A stretch of 64,000 nucleotides of DNA from Bos javanicus (Eukaryota > Chordata > Mammalia > Artiodactyla > Bovidae), in contig NC_083873.1 in NCBI RefSeq assembly GCF_032452875.1, positions 73,901,987 to 73,965,986 on the forward strand, read 5' to 3'. The position numbers and the translations under genes are program-made. This document shows positions 22,264 through 33,510 of the stretch, piece by piece (the stretch's first letter is position 1; the number at the start of each line of letters is the position of its first letter). The notes beneath the pieces were generated by a model, which did no database searches, had not been told where the DNA came from, and saw only the letters and a list, made by a program, of their open reading frames with translations.

Positions 22264-22735
22264 TAGTATAATAAGCTCAAAGTGTACAGTGTGATTTGAC
22301 TTACATACATTACACAATGATTATCATAGTGATATTAGTGAATGTCCAGTATCTCACATAGATAAAAGAAATTAAATAGAAACAAATTTCCTTGTGATGA
22401 GAGTACAGGATTTACTCTCTTAATAATGTTCATAAATAACATACAGCAGTGTTAATTGCATTAATGTTGTACATTACATCCATAGTATTTATGTGTCTTA
22501 TAATTGGAAGTTTGTACATTTTGGCTGCCTTCATGCAATTCACCCTCCTTTCCCTTGCCTCTGGTAGCCACAAATCTTCTCTCTTTCCCTATGACTTTGT
22601 TTGTTTGTTTGTTTTTGAAGTACATAAGTTCCTGGTATATGCTATAGTGATTTGATATTTCTATTCATTTCAAAATGATTATCAAGGTAAGTTCAGTTAG
22701 GATATGTCAACAATACAAAGTTATTACATAAGTTA
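22264..22735 (-). mobile_element. Old L1 3' end, antisense
   Basis: Antisense L1 3' UTR phrases include ccttgtgatgagagtacagg, tgtacattacatccatag, taattggaagtttgtacatt, tcaccctcctttcccttgcc tctggtagccac, and gactttgtttgtttg. No coding part is readable. Confidence 0.7.
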
Positions 22736-23210
22736 AGTTCAGTTGCTCAGTTAAGTTCCACTCTTTGCGACCCCATGGTCTATAGCAAACCAGGTTTCCC
22801 TGCCCATCATCAACTCCCAAAGCTTACTAAACTCTTCTCCATCAAGTCAGTGATGCCATCCAACCATCTCATCCTCTGTGGTCCCCTTCTGCTCCTGCCT
22901 TCAATTATTCCCAGTATCAGTCTTTTCCGGTGAGTCAGTTCTTCACCTCAGGTGGCCAAAGTATTGGAGTTTTAACTTCAGCATCAGTCCTTCCAATGAA
23001 TATTCAGGACTTATTTTATTTAGGATGGACTGGTTGGATCTCCTTGCAGTCCAAGGCACTCTCAAGAGTCTTTTCCAACACCATGTTTCAAAAGCAACAA
23101 TTCTTCGGCACCTAGCTTTCTTTATAGTCCAACTCTTACATCCATATGACTACTAGAAAGTGATAGCTTTGACTAGACGGACTTTTGTTGGCAAAGTAAT
23201 ATCTCTGTTT

Positions 23211-23738
23211 TTAATATGCTGTCTGGGTTGGTTGTAACTTTTCTTCCAAGGAGCAAGCGTCTTTTAATTTCATGGCTGCAATCACCATCTGCAGTGGTTT
23301 TGGAACCCCCAAAATAAAGTCTGTCACTGTTTCTATTGTTTCCCCAACTCTTTGCCATGTAGTGAGGGGACCAGATGCCATGATCTTAGTTCTCTGAACG
23401 TTGAGCTTTAAGCCAACTTTTTCACTCTCCTCATTCACTTTCATCAAGAGGCTCTTTAGTTCTTCTTTGCTTTCTGCCATAAGGGTGGTGTCATCTGCAT
23501 ATCTGAGGTGTTTGATTCTCCTGGCAATCTGATGCCAGCTTGTGCTTATCCACCTGACATTTTGCATGATGTAATCTGCAGAGGAGTTAAATAAGCAGAG
23601 TGACAATATACAGTTTTGATGTACTCCTTTCCCAATTTGGAACCAGTCTGTTCTTCCATATCCAGTTCCAACTGTTGCTTCTTGAGCTGCACATAGATTT
23701 CTCAGGACACAGGTCAAGTGGCTGGGTATTCCCATCAC
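23211..23738 (-). pseudogene. BovB reverse transcriptase fragment
   Basis: A 175-codon frame covers the central reverse transcriptase: LTCVLRNLCAAQEATVG, WFQIGKGVHQNCILS, LRYADDTTLMAESKEELKS and KVGLKLNVQRTKIMASG. The catalytic YADD is kept. The frame is interrupted on both sides, and the first methionine is internal to the original protein. Confidence 0.88.
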
Positions 23739-25114
23739 TTTCAGAATTTTCTACTGTGTGTTCTGATCCAAACAGTCAAAGGCTTTGATGTAGTCAATAA
23801 GAGAAGTAGATGTTTTTCTGGAACTCTCATGCCTTTTCCATGATGCAATGGATGTTGGGAATTTGATCTCTGGTTCCTCTGCCTTTTCTAAAACCAGCTT
23901 GAACATCTGGCAGTTCATGGTTCACATATTACTGAATCCTGGCCTGGAGAATTTTGAGCATTACTTTGCTAGCATGTGAGATGAGTGCAATTTTGCAGTA
24001 GTTTGTACATTCTTTGGCATTGCTGTTTTTTGGGATTGGAATGAAATCTGACTTTTCCAGTCCTGTGGCCACTGCTGAGTTTTCCAAATTTGCTGGCATA
24101 TTGAGTGCAGCGCTTTCACAGCATCATCTTTTAGGATTTGTAATATCTCAACTGGAATTCCATCACCTCCACTAGCTTTGTTCATAGTGATGCTTCCTAA
24201 GACCCACTTGATTTCACATTCCAGGATGTCTGCCTCTTGTTGAGTGATCACAGCATCCTGCTTATCTGGGTCATGAAGATGTTTTTTGTATAGCTCTTAT
24301 GTGTATTCTTACCACCTCTTCTTAATATCTTCTGCTTCTGTTAGGTCCAAACCATATCTGTCCTTTATTGTGCCCATCTTTGCCTGAACTTTTCTGTGGT
24401 TATCTCTAACTTTCTTGAAGATATCTCTAGTCTTTCCCATACTGTTGTTTTCCCCTATAACTTTGCATTGATCACTGAGGAAGGCTTTCTTATCTCTCCT
24501 TGCTATTCTTTGGAATTCTGCATTCAAATGGATATATCTTTCCTTTTCTCCTTTGCCTTTCACTTCTCTTCTTTTCTCAGCTATTTAAGGCCTCCTCATA
24601 CAAGCATTTTTCCTTTTCTTGGGGATGATCTTGATCCCTGCTTCCTGTACAATGTCATCAACCTCTGTCCTTAGTTCTTCAGGTATTCTGTATATCAGAT
24701 CTAATCCCTTGAATCTATTTTTCACTTCCACTGTAAATTGTAAGGGATTTGATTTCAGTCATACCTTAATGGTCTAGTGGTTTTCCCTACTTTCTTCAAT
24801 TGAAGTCTGAATTTGGCAGGAAGGAGTTCATGATTTGAACCACAGTCAGCTCCCAGTCTTGTTTTTACTGACTGCGTAGAGCTTCTCCATCTTTGGCTGC
24901 AAAGATTATAATAATATGATTTCATTATTGACCATCTGGTAATATCCATGTGTAGAGTCTTCTCTTGTGTTGTTGAAAGAGGGTGTTTGCTATGATGAGT
25001 GCATTCTCTTGGCAAAACTCTGTTAGCCTTTGCTTTGCTTCATTTTGTACTCCAAGGCCTAATTTGCCTGTATCTCTTGACTTCCTACTTTTGCACTCCA
25101 GTCCCCTTTAATGA

Positions 25115-25391
25115 GGAGAAGGCAATGGCACCCCACTCCAGTACTCTTGCCTGGAAAATCCCATGGACAGAGGAGCCTGGTGGGCTGCAGTCCACGGGGT
25201 TGCTAAGAGTCCGACACGACTGAGCGACTTCACTTTCACTTTTCACTTTCATGCATTGGAGAAGGAAATGGCAACCCACTCCAGTGTTCTTGCCTGGAGA
25301 ATCCCAGGGACGGGGAAGCCTGGTGGGCTACCGTCTATGGGGTCGCACAGAGTTGGACACGACTGAAGCGACTTAGCAGCCCCAGCAGCAG
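25115..25391 (+). mobile_element. Bov-A2 SINE with perfect 12-bp TSD
   Basis: This dimeric Bov-A2 runs from gagaaggcaatggcacccc to a (CAG)-type end. Both flanks read cccctttaatga (25103-25114 and 25392-25403), which is BovB sequence of the host element. Confidence 0.95.
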
Positions 25392-25576
25392 CCCCTTTAA
25401 TGAAAAGGATATCTTTTTTGGCCTTTAGTCCTAGAGGGTCTTGTAGGTCTTCATAGAGCCATTCAACTTTAACTTCTTCAGCATTACTTGCTGGGACATA
25501 GACTTGGATTAGTGTGATATTGAACGGTATGCCTTGGATAAAAACAGAGAGCATTCTGTTGTTTCTGAATGCATGC

Positions 25577-26130
25577 AGACGCTTAGTCTTTGGAAGAAAA
25601 GTTATGAACAACATAGATGGCATATTTAAAAGCAGAGACATTACTTTGCCAACAAAGGTCCGTCTAGTCAAGGCTATGGTTTTTGCAGTGATCATGTAAG
25701 GATGTGAGAGTTGGACTGTGAAGAAAGCTGAGCGCCAAATAATTGATGCTTTTGAACTGTTGTGTTGGAGAAGACTCTTGAGAGTCCCTCGGACTGCAAG
25801 GAGATCCAACCAGTCCATTCTGAAGGAGATCAGCCCTGGGATTTCTTTGGCAGGAATGATGCTAAAGCTGAAACTCCAGTACTTTGGCCACCTCATGCGA
25901 AGAGTTGACTCATTGCAAAAGACTCTGATGCTGGGAGGGATTGGGGGCAGGAGGAGAAGGGGACAACAGAGGATGAGATGGCTGGATGGCATCACTGATT
26001 CGATGGATGTGAGTCTGAGTGAACCCCGGGAGTTGGTGATGGACAGGGAGGCCTGGCGTGCTGCGATTCATGGGGTTGCAAAGAGTCGGACACGACTGAG
26101 CGACTGAATGAACTGAACTGAACTGAACTG
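25577..26130 (+). mobile_element. BovB 3' end nested in opposite-strand BovB
   Basis: This plus-strand, 5'-truncated BovB starts at the agacgcttagtctttgg region and ends with the tail gaactgaactgaactg. It interrupts the endonuclease part of the minus-strand host, which resumes at tgcatttcagacttg. It is close to the consensus I remember, so it is younger than the host. The same 3' segment occurs in reverse in the host at 22736-23260. Confidence 0.92.
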
Positions 26131-27304
26131 CATTTCAGACTTGTTTGCTGACACTGCGGGCTTCTTCATTTCTTCAAAAGGATTCCTACCCACAATAGTA
26201 TATATAATGGTCATGTGAGTTAAATTCACCCATTCCAGTCCATTTTAGTTCGCTGATTCCTAAAATGTTGATGTTCACTCTTGTCATCTCCTGTTTGACC
26301 ACTTCCAATTTACCTTGATTCTAGGATATAACATTCCAGGATCCTATGCAATATTGCTCTTTATAGCATTGGACTTTACTTCCATCACCAGTCACATCCA
26401 TATCTAGGTGTTGATTTTGCTTTAGCTCCGTCTCTTCATTCTTTCTGGAGTTATTTCTCCACTGTTCTTCAGTAGCATATTGGGCACCTACTGACCTAGG
26501 GAATTTATCTTTCAGTGTCCTATCTTTTTGCATTTTCATATTGTTCATTGGGTTCTCAAGGCAAGAATACTGACGTTGTTTGCCATTTCCTTCTCCAGTG
26601 GCCCACATCTTGTCAGAACTCTCCACCATGACCCATTCATCTTGGGTGATCTTACCTGGCATGGTTCATAGTTCACTGAGTTAGACAAGGTTGTGACCCC
26701 TGTGTTCAGTTTGATTAGTTTTCTGTGATTGTGGTTTTTATTCTGTCTGCCCTTGATGAATAAGAATAAGAGGCTCATGGAAGTTTCCTGATGTGAGAGA
26801 CTGACTGAGGGGAAACTGGATCTTGTTCTGATGGGTGGGGCTATGTTCATTAAATCTTTAATCCAATTTTCTGTTGATGGGTGGGGCTGTGTTCCCTTTA
26901 TCTTGTTTGACCTGAGGCCAAACTATGGTGGAGGTAGTGAAGATAATGGCAACCTTCTTCAAAAGGTCCATGGATGCACTGCTGAACTCAGTGCCCCCAA
27001 CCCTGCACCAGGCCTCTGCCAACCCACACCTCCACTGGAGACTCCTGGACACTCACAGGCAAGTTTGGGTCAGTCTCTTGTGGGGCCACTGCGCCTTTTT
27101 CCTGGGTCCTGGTGCACACAGTTTTTGTTTGTTCCCTCCAAGGGTCTGTTTCCCCAGTCCTTTATAAATGCAGGTTCTATGGTGGTGTTTATGGCAACCT
27201 CCTCCAAGAAGGCTTATGCCATACCCAGGTTTGCTGCACCCAGGGCCCCTGCCCCTGCAGCAGGACACTGCTGACCCATACCTCTGCAGGAGACACTCAA
27301 ACAC

Positions 27305-28600
27305 TCAAGATATTGCATAGTTATTGACTATTTCCCCTACACTGTACATTTTATACTCTTGACTCCTTTGTTTTTCAGCTGGAATTTTGTCTTAATCTTC
27401 CTCATCTATTTGCTTTCCTTAATCCTCTTTCCTCAGGCTACCACCTGTTTATTCTCTGAATGTATAACTGTATCTCTGTTTTCTTTTTTTATGTTTGTTC
27501 ATTTGTTTGTTAGATTCCACAAATAAGTGAAATCACCTAGTATTTGACTTTTTCTGTATGATTTATTTCACTTAACATAATACTGTCTAGGTCCATCAAT
27601 GTTTTCACAAATGCCATGATTTTGTTTTTATGGCTAAATAATATTCCACTGTATATATATACACCACATCTTCATTTATCTACTGATGGTCACTTAGGTT
27701 GTTTTTATATCTTAGCTCTTGTAAATAATGTTGCTGTGAACACAAGGGAGTTTCAAATTGGTATTTTCACTTTCTTCAGATAGATATCCAGGGATTAAAT
27801 TGCTACAGTAGGTCTATTGTAAATATTTTAAGAATCTTTATACTGTTTTCCACAGTGACTGCACTAGTACACATTCCTACCAAAGTGCATGAGGTTCTCT
27901 GCTTGGCCTGCGGCATCCCAATACTGGTGCCAACAGGCTGGTGAGCAGGGCTGGGTCCCAACACTAATAAGCTAGAGCAAGTTTTCCAACATGGTGCTTG
28001 CTAGCACCAGTGTCATTGAGGTCGAATGAGCTCCTCAAAATGGGTGCTGTCAGTGTCTATATCCCTATGATGAGTTCTTGCCTCTCCAGGCATCTCTCTG
28101 AGAACAGCATGTGGGTCTCAGCCAGGCTCCTTTTGAATTACTGTTTCTGCTGTGGGTCTGGAGCATGTGAGGTTTTGTGTGTGCCCTTTAATAGTGGATC
28201 TCTTTTTCCCATAGCCCTCTGGATCTCCTGAAAGTAAGCTTCACTGGCCTTCATAATCAAATATGCTGGGCCTCATCATCCTGGTGCAGGGCTCCTGGCC
28301 TGGAGAGCCTGATGTGGGGCTAACACCTCTTATTGCTCCCTAGAGAGAATCTCTGAAATTATTATCCTCTCATTTTTGGGTCTCCCAACCAGGGATACGG
28401 GTTTTGGGTATAACATCTTTGCCACTCTTACCCTTCTCCCTATGGTTCCTTCTTTATATATTTAGTAGAAGAAGGTATTTTCCAATAATCTTTCTATGTT
28501 TCTCACCAATAGTTCCTCTATAAATAGTTGCAATTTTGGTGTGCTTGTGGGAGGAGGTATGCTCAGGGTCTTCCTACTCTGCTATCTTGGCTACTCTGAG
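27305..28600 (-). mobile_element. L1 with internal deletion, antisense
   Basis: Read on the minus strand, the element starts with an L1 5' region (28600 down to about 27900: gccaagatagcagagtagg, cacaccaaaattgcaac). It then jumps at about 27900 straight into the ORF2 C-terminal region (acactttggtaggaatgtg, cactgtggaaaacagtat) and runs through the 3' UTR to about 27305. ORF1 and most of ORF2 are missing. A T-run at 28601-28621 abuts the 5' end. Confidence 0.75.
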
Positions 28601-29105
28601 AATTTTTTTTTTTTTTTTTTTGTGATGCATTTCTTTCTCTATTCTTCTATTTTCTTTGGATAAACATCAATTATCTGCTAACTGAGCATCACTGCAGGTA
28701 CTATAACCCTTCATCAGAAATTTAAGATCCCTTTCTTAGTACAAAAGCAATACCCAAAGTCCTAATTAGGCCAGAATAATCACCTCAGGTTAGAATTTTA
28801 CCCAACACATTTATTATTTTTTTATTTCTGAGCCAGGAACCTGGACAGGAAGCATATTTTGACAAAGCGAGAGTGTGGGCTTTTATTTTGATCCTGGGAA
28901 TAAGATATCATTTTTTTTTCCTTCTGCATGAAGCCATTTCCTTGTTTCACATAATAATTAACCCCTTCAGAAGAACCAAAAAGTAAACAAAAACTTTTCA
29001 AGGGTAAAATTATAAGTTGTTTTCTCAGACAGTTAATAATTTGGTCAGCAGAAACTGAATTAACTGTAGAGTTATAACTATAAAAGCTGTTTTACATAGG
29101 GGAAA
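28601..29105. other. T-run and unassigned AT-rich sequence
   Basis: A pure poly-T of about 20 bases at 28601-28621 is followed by sequence I do not recognise. Confidence 0.45.
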
Positions 29106-29345
29106 GGAAGAGTTCAAGAATGATGTAGACATGTCTTAAAATCATGACTTTGCCACCTTGCTGCTGTACAGTCTTAGGTAAGTTTCTTATGTCTAGTAAG
29201 CTGAAATTTCCACACCTGTAATATAAAAATAACATCACCTATCATATAGATACTTTGTGGGAAAATGAATATTGTAAGTACAATACTCTAATAGAATATG
29301 GTAAGTAGTCATGGGTAGTAATTGTTCTCATTGTTATTATCTTTC
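29106..29345 (+). mobile_element. MIR SINE, diverged
   Basis: MIR core traces: atcatgactttgccacc, gctgctgtacagtcttagg taagtttc, then aatattgtaagtacaatac and a terminal tcattgttattat. It is strongly decayed. Confidence 0.6.
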
Positions 29346-30454
29346 ATAAAGTCACAGAAATTAGAAAATTAATCTTTTTAAAAATTATTTAAAATATGAA
29401 TGATATTGCGGAAATTTAAAAGAAAAGGGAGAATTTTTACTTGAGCAAAATATTGGGTCTGGAATATATCTTAAAGACTTCTCTACTTTCTAGAATTTCT
29501 TTTTCTCTCAACCTGACACAGAATGTTGAGAAAATCTTTGTTGAAAGTTTGTGTTATAGATTTCTCCACTTTTAGGTATGAATAACTTATAGGGGAAAAT
29601 AGCATGCAAAGTCATAAAACCAATATTTTACTAACCATTGTTCATATGGCAAAAAATTGATTTAAGTAAGAAAAAGATATATAAAATAAAGAAAAACAAT
29701 ATTCTCAAACTTTACTTTCCATGGATAAATTCTTTTACTCATTCACAAAATGTCATAAATTATTTAAAAGACTAGACATGCACATTTAAATAAAATTTAA
29801 TTTTTTGTCTGATACTGGGTAAGGATAAAGCAATATAGAATAAAACCTTTCTTTGAAGAGAAAATAATATAGAGTTTTGCCCTTTAAAAATGGGATGCCT
29901 TGGGTCCTACTTGTCTTTATTTCACATTCTACAAAATCAGCTTTAAAACAAGTAGCCCAGACTTTATTTTCAGAAAAATGACATTTTAAAATATAATATA
30001 TAACAGATGGATGAAAACATATACACACATGCACGCTGAGTTTACTTCACACTGAATCCTCTCTGGTAAAAAGAAAGTCCGGTAAAAATGAGAGTTCCTA
30101 TGGATGGTGACCAGGAAGTGAACAGAAAGACTGTACTTGTCGTCTTTCTCCCATACATTTACTTTATTGAGACTTGACACTGGCTATGTTAACAAACTTT
30201 ACTTGATCCCTGATATTTACTTCTTTCATCATCGTTTAGTGTTTCAAATCATTTATAAACTTATGAAGATGAGATGAAATTCAATGCTCAGAGGGGATAG
30301 AGAAAAAAAAAAAGTTTGCTAATGTAATCTTATTTTTTTTCTCATTCTTTAGAAAACTAAAATTTAAGTTGCCATCACCTTTGGGCAACTGGAGCTATAC
30401 ACTAAGTCTCTGGGGTTTAAACTGTCATGTTGGGTTTCTATCTTTTAAAAGCAT
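29346..30454. other. Unassigned AT-rich sequence
   Basis: I recognise no repeat family or gene over 1.1 kb. The two minus-strand frames near 29786-30180 lack coding features. Confidence 0.45.
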
Positions 30455-31153
30455 CAGTCACTTCAGTCGCTCAGTAGTGTCTGACTCTTTGAGACACCAT
30501 GAATTGCAGCACGCCAGGCCTCCCTGTCCATCACCAACTCCCGGAGTTCACTGATACTCATGTCCATGGAGTCGGTGATGCCATCCAGCCATCTCATCCT
30601 CTGTCATCCCCTTCTCCTCCTGCCCCCAATCCCTCCCAGCATCAGAGTCTTTTCCAATGAGTCAACTCTTCGCATGAAGTTGCCAAAGTACTGGAGTTTC
30701 AGCTTTAGCACCATTCCTTCCAAAGAACACCCAGGGCTGATCTCCTTCAGAATGGACTGTTTGGATCTCCTTGCAGTCCAAGGGACTGTCAAGAGGCTTC
30801 TCCAACACCACAGTTCAAAAGCATCAATTCTTTGGCGCTCAGCTTTCTTCACAGTCCAACTCTCACATCCTTACATGATCACTGGAAAAACCATAGCCTT
30901 GACTAGATGGACCTTTGTTGGCAAAGTAATGTCTGTGCTTTGAATATGCTATCTAGGTTGGTCATAACTTGCCTTCCAAGGAGTAAGCGTCTTTTAATTT
31001 CATGGCTGCAATCACCATCTGCAGTGATTTTGGAGCCCCCCAAAATAAAGTCTGACACTGTTTCTACTGTTTCCCCACCTATTTCCCATGAAGTAATGGG
31101 ACCAGATGCCATGATCTTAGTTTTCTTAATGTTGAGCTTTAAGCCAACATTTA
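30455..31153 (-). mobile_element. BovB LINE, 5'-truncated
   Basis: The minus-strand copy runs from its tail region (gtcacttcagtcgctcag) to the segment just downstream of the reverse transcriptase active site, stopping at about 31153. It retains TGAGTCA at about 30659 and is close to the consensus I remember. Fragmentary frames on both strands are remnants or shadows. Confidence 0.92.
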
Positions 31154-31393
31154 TAAACAACTTTAAATGCTAAAGCTAGGGCGTTAAAACTGTTTCACTG
31201 AAATTCTTATGGAAGTAAGGCCATGTGGTTAGGAGAATCTTTCTTCTCGTGACTGAAGTCTAGCCTAAGAACCTGGGGATCCCAGGTGTTTGAAAGCTGG
31301 ACCAGCATGCAAGGCAAGTGCCAAAGGAACGCTACCTCATAACAGCTTCCTAAGATCGATGTCCCGATTTTGCTGCTGTGGAATTTGATGCTT
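31154..31393. other. Unassigned sequence
   Basis: This is unique-looking sequence between BovB and the twin-primed L1. I recognise nothing. Confidence 0.5.
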
Positions 31394-31406
31394 AAAAAGT
31401 TTTGGC

Positions 31407-31753
31407 GAGGTATACATATATCCCCTCCCTTTTGAACCTCCCTTCCATCTCTCTCCCCATCCCACTCTTCTAAATTGACACAGAGCCCCTGTTTGGGTTT
31501 CCTGAGCCATACAGCAAATTCCCATTGGCTATCTATTTTACATATGGTAATGTAAGTTTCATGTTACTCTTTTCATACATCTCACCCTCTCCTCCCCTCT
31601 CCACATGTCCATAAGTCTCTTCTCTATGTCTGTTTCTCCATTATTGCCCTAGCTGATTCATGTTGAGGTTTGATAGAAAACAACAAAATTCTGTAAAGAA
31701 ATTATCCTTCAATAAAAAATAAATAAATTTTAAAAAATGAGACATTAAAAAAA
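31407..31753 (+). mobile_element. Twin-primed L1 3' end (5' inversion), 13-bp TSD
   Basis: The insertion consists of two pieces of L1 3' UTR in opposite orientation. The segment 31407 to about 31650 is antisense (ggtatacatatatcccc ... attgccc) and about 31651-31753 is sense (gctgattcatgttgagg ... ccttcaataaaaaataaa, A-tail). In the source L1 the two pieces are adjacent. Identical aaaaagttttggc flanks it at 31394-31406 and 31754-31766. The cut site ctt/aaaa fits L1 endonuclease preference. Confidence 0.92.
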
Positions 31754-31795
31754 AAAAAGTTTTGGCAAATTAAAAGGTCATAGAGCTAATAAGTG

Positions 31796-32240
31796 GTGAA
31801 AAGACTCTCTTTAACCAAACTTTATTCAAACTCCTCTAAGCCTTCTTCTCAACTAGATCAGACTGTGTCCCAGCCCTTCTAAGCCCACATAGTCCATTTT
31901 TAGCAAGAATTCTGCTGAGTCAGTTTAGAGAGAATCCTTCACTCTTTATATCTGATCAAATCCCCCATCCTCCAACTTGACCTGCTTTCAGCAAAAATAC
32001 CGAGTCACCATAGTAAGAACTCCCCACTTCTTGATGTCTCCTCTTGGTAATTTTCCATCCACCAACACCTTCTTCAACCTGCTCTTCAGCTGTGTTCCCT
32101 TTCCTTTGTTGTGTTCAAGGTTGAGTTCAGTCTTTCTGCCCTATTGCCATAGTTGTGACACCTATTGCAATAGTCTGGAATAAAGTCTTCCTTACCATTT
32201 TAACAAATGCCAGAATAGTTTTTCTTTAACAGAGATAAAA
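31796..32240 (+). mobile_element. Candidate old LTR (unnamed)
   Basis: The stretch has LTR-like layout and phrases: gaattctgctgagtcag, agagagaatccttcactc, then cctattgcaatagtctgg followed at once by aataaag and a 'taacaaatgccagaatag' end. The polyadenylation hexamer (aataaa) sits at about 32180. I cannot name the family, and no viral coding sequence is present. It could also be another retrotransposon's 3' end. Confidence 0.35.
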
Positions 32241-32589
32241 CTAAGAATGGAATCAAGTCCTCTGAGCTCAAAATCCTTGTTTTTTTCCTTAAATTGTTAT
32301 ATCTCAATATTTGATATTTTTATTCTCTAATATTAAATTTCTGTTGTATTAGCTAGACATATTAAAGTATTTTAAAAAAGCAGTAGACAATTCTATATAT
32401 GGTTATCAATGAGCAAAAGCAACCTAAATTTTTTTTTAGAATCATTTTGTTGTGTCACAAAAGTATTTATAATATGATGTATTTCCCTTTTTAAAAAAAA
32501 GTTCTGCAAGCCATATGGTCTGTGGGCTTCTCTGAACCATTCAATGAACTTGGTCCAGTATACTTAGTTTAACAGGAAAAGAATTTACA

Positions 32590-32745
32590 GATTTTTTTTT
32601 TTTTTATTATATAGTCTTTCCCCATGATTTTTATTAGAGTATAGTTGGTTTATGATGTGTTAGTTTCAGGTGTACAACAAAGTGATACAGCTATATGTAT
32701 TCATATATTCATTCTTTTTAAGATTCTTTTCTCATATATGTTACC
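32590..32745 (-). mobile_element. L1 3' end, antisense, short
   Basis: A poly-T at about 32591-32605 is followed by antisense artiodactyl L1 3' UTR (ttattagagtatagttgg, tgtgttagtttcaggtgtac aac, attctttttaagattc). It is strongly 5'-truncated. Confidence 0.78.
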
Positions 32746-32807
32746 ATTGAGTAGTTTTATAACTTTTTCTGCTGTCTCCATAATTATATTAGCTAATACT
32801 CCATGGG

Positions 32808-33015
32808 TGGGCTTTCCCAGTGGCTCAGCAGTGAAGAATCCACCTGCCAAAGCAGGAGATGCAAGAGATGTAGGTTCAGTCCTTGGGTCAGAAAGATCCA
32901 AATGATAACCCACTCCAGTATTCTTGCCTGGGAAATACCATGGACAGAAGAGCCTGGTGGGCTATAGTCCATGGGGTTGCAAAGAGTCAGACAAGACTTA
33001 GTGACTAAACAATAA
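32808..33015 (+). mobile_element. Bov-tA SINE
   Basis: The head ggctttcccagtggctcag and the BovA unit are clear. A deletion shortens the joint near 32895-32905. The tail reads gtgactaaacaataaa. Confidence 0.88.
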
Positions 33016-33510
33016 AGGGTAAATTTATTGCATCGAGTTGGTATGCGATATACATGATTTAAAAAATGGATATATAAAGTAAGTTTCCAAAGAACAGTGA
33101 TGGTCATTTAATGCCTCCATTTATTCATTATATGCTGATATTTGCTACTATTATTACTGCTGAGAGAAAAATGTAACAAAAATTATTATTAGAAAATCTC
33201 CTTTTTGGTGGTAGCTATGATGTGTCCACCTGTCACTAACCATCCCTTAAACTTGCTTGGCCTCACTAGCTCTGCACTTGGAGTTGGCTTGTCCAGAGGA
33301 AGACCCTGATGGGGGAAGCGTCTTAGAGGCACAGCTTTCTTCCATTTCAAGCCCTCTCTCTTCATGTTCCAGCTAACTGGCTCTGCTAAAGAAATACTCA
33401 AGTTTTTCTTGAGATACCCTTGAGGAAAACCTTGAAACTTGGACCTATGTTTTCACAAGGAATTAAAATGGGGAATATTGCTTGCAACTGGTAATACCCA
33501 ACTGGCTGCA
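33016..33510. other. Unassigned sequence
   Basis: This is unique-looking sequence, moderately GC-rich at about 33220-33370. I recognise neither repeat nor gene. It is the immediate left flank of the long BovB. Confidence 0.5.

Larger units (their letters stand above)
22736..27304 (-). mobile_element. Near-full-length BovB, holding two nested insertions
   Basis: The minus-strand BovB runs from its 3' tail (left) to a long 5' untranslated region (26821-27304, right). Interrupting it are a Bov-A2 SINE (25115-25391) and an opposite-strand BovB 3' end (25577-26130). Without these it is about 3.7 kb, close to a complete element. Coding blocks read antisense: reverse transcriptase (23211-24251, YADD codons intact at 23490-23501) and endonuclease remnants (24755-26400). 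Frameshifts and stops split all of them, so it is dead. Open frames over the 5' part on both strands are untranslated-region artefacts. Confidence 0.92.

Noticed and set aside
25249..25995. 248-codon minus-strand open frame
   Set aside because: It runs antisense through a plus-strand BovB, then host BovB, then part of a Bov-A2 SINE. It is a chimera of nested repeats, not a gene.
26831..27327. Overlapping open frames of up to 147 codons on both strands
   Set aside because: The interval matches the GC-rich 5' untranslated region of BovB. Frames on both strands with no shared domain are compositional.
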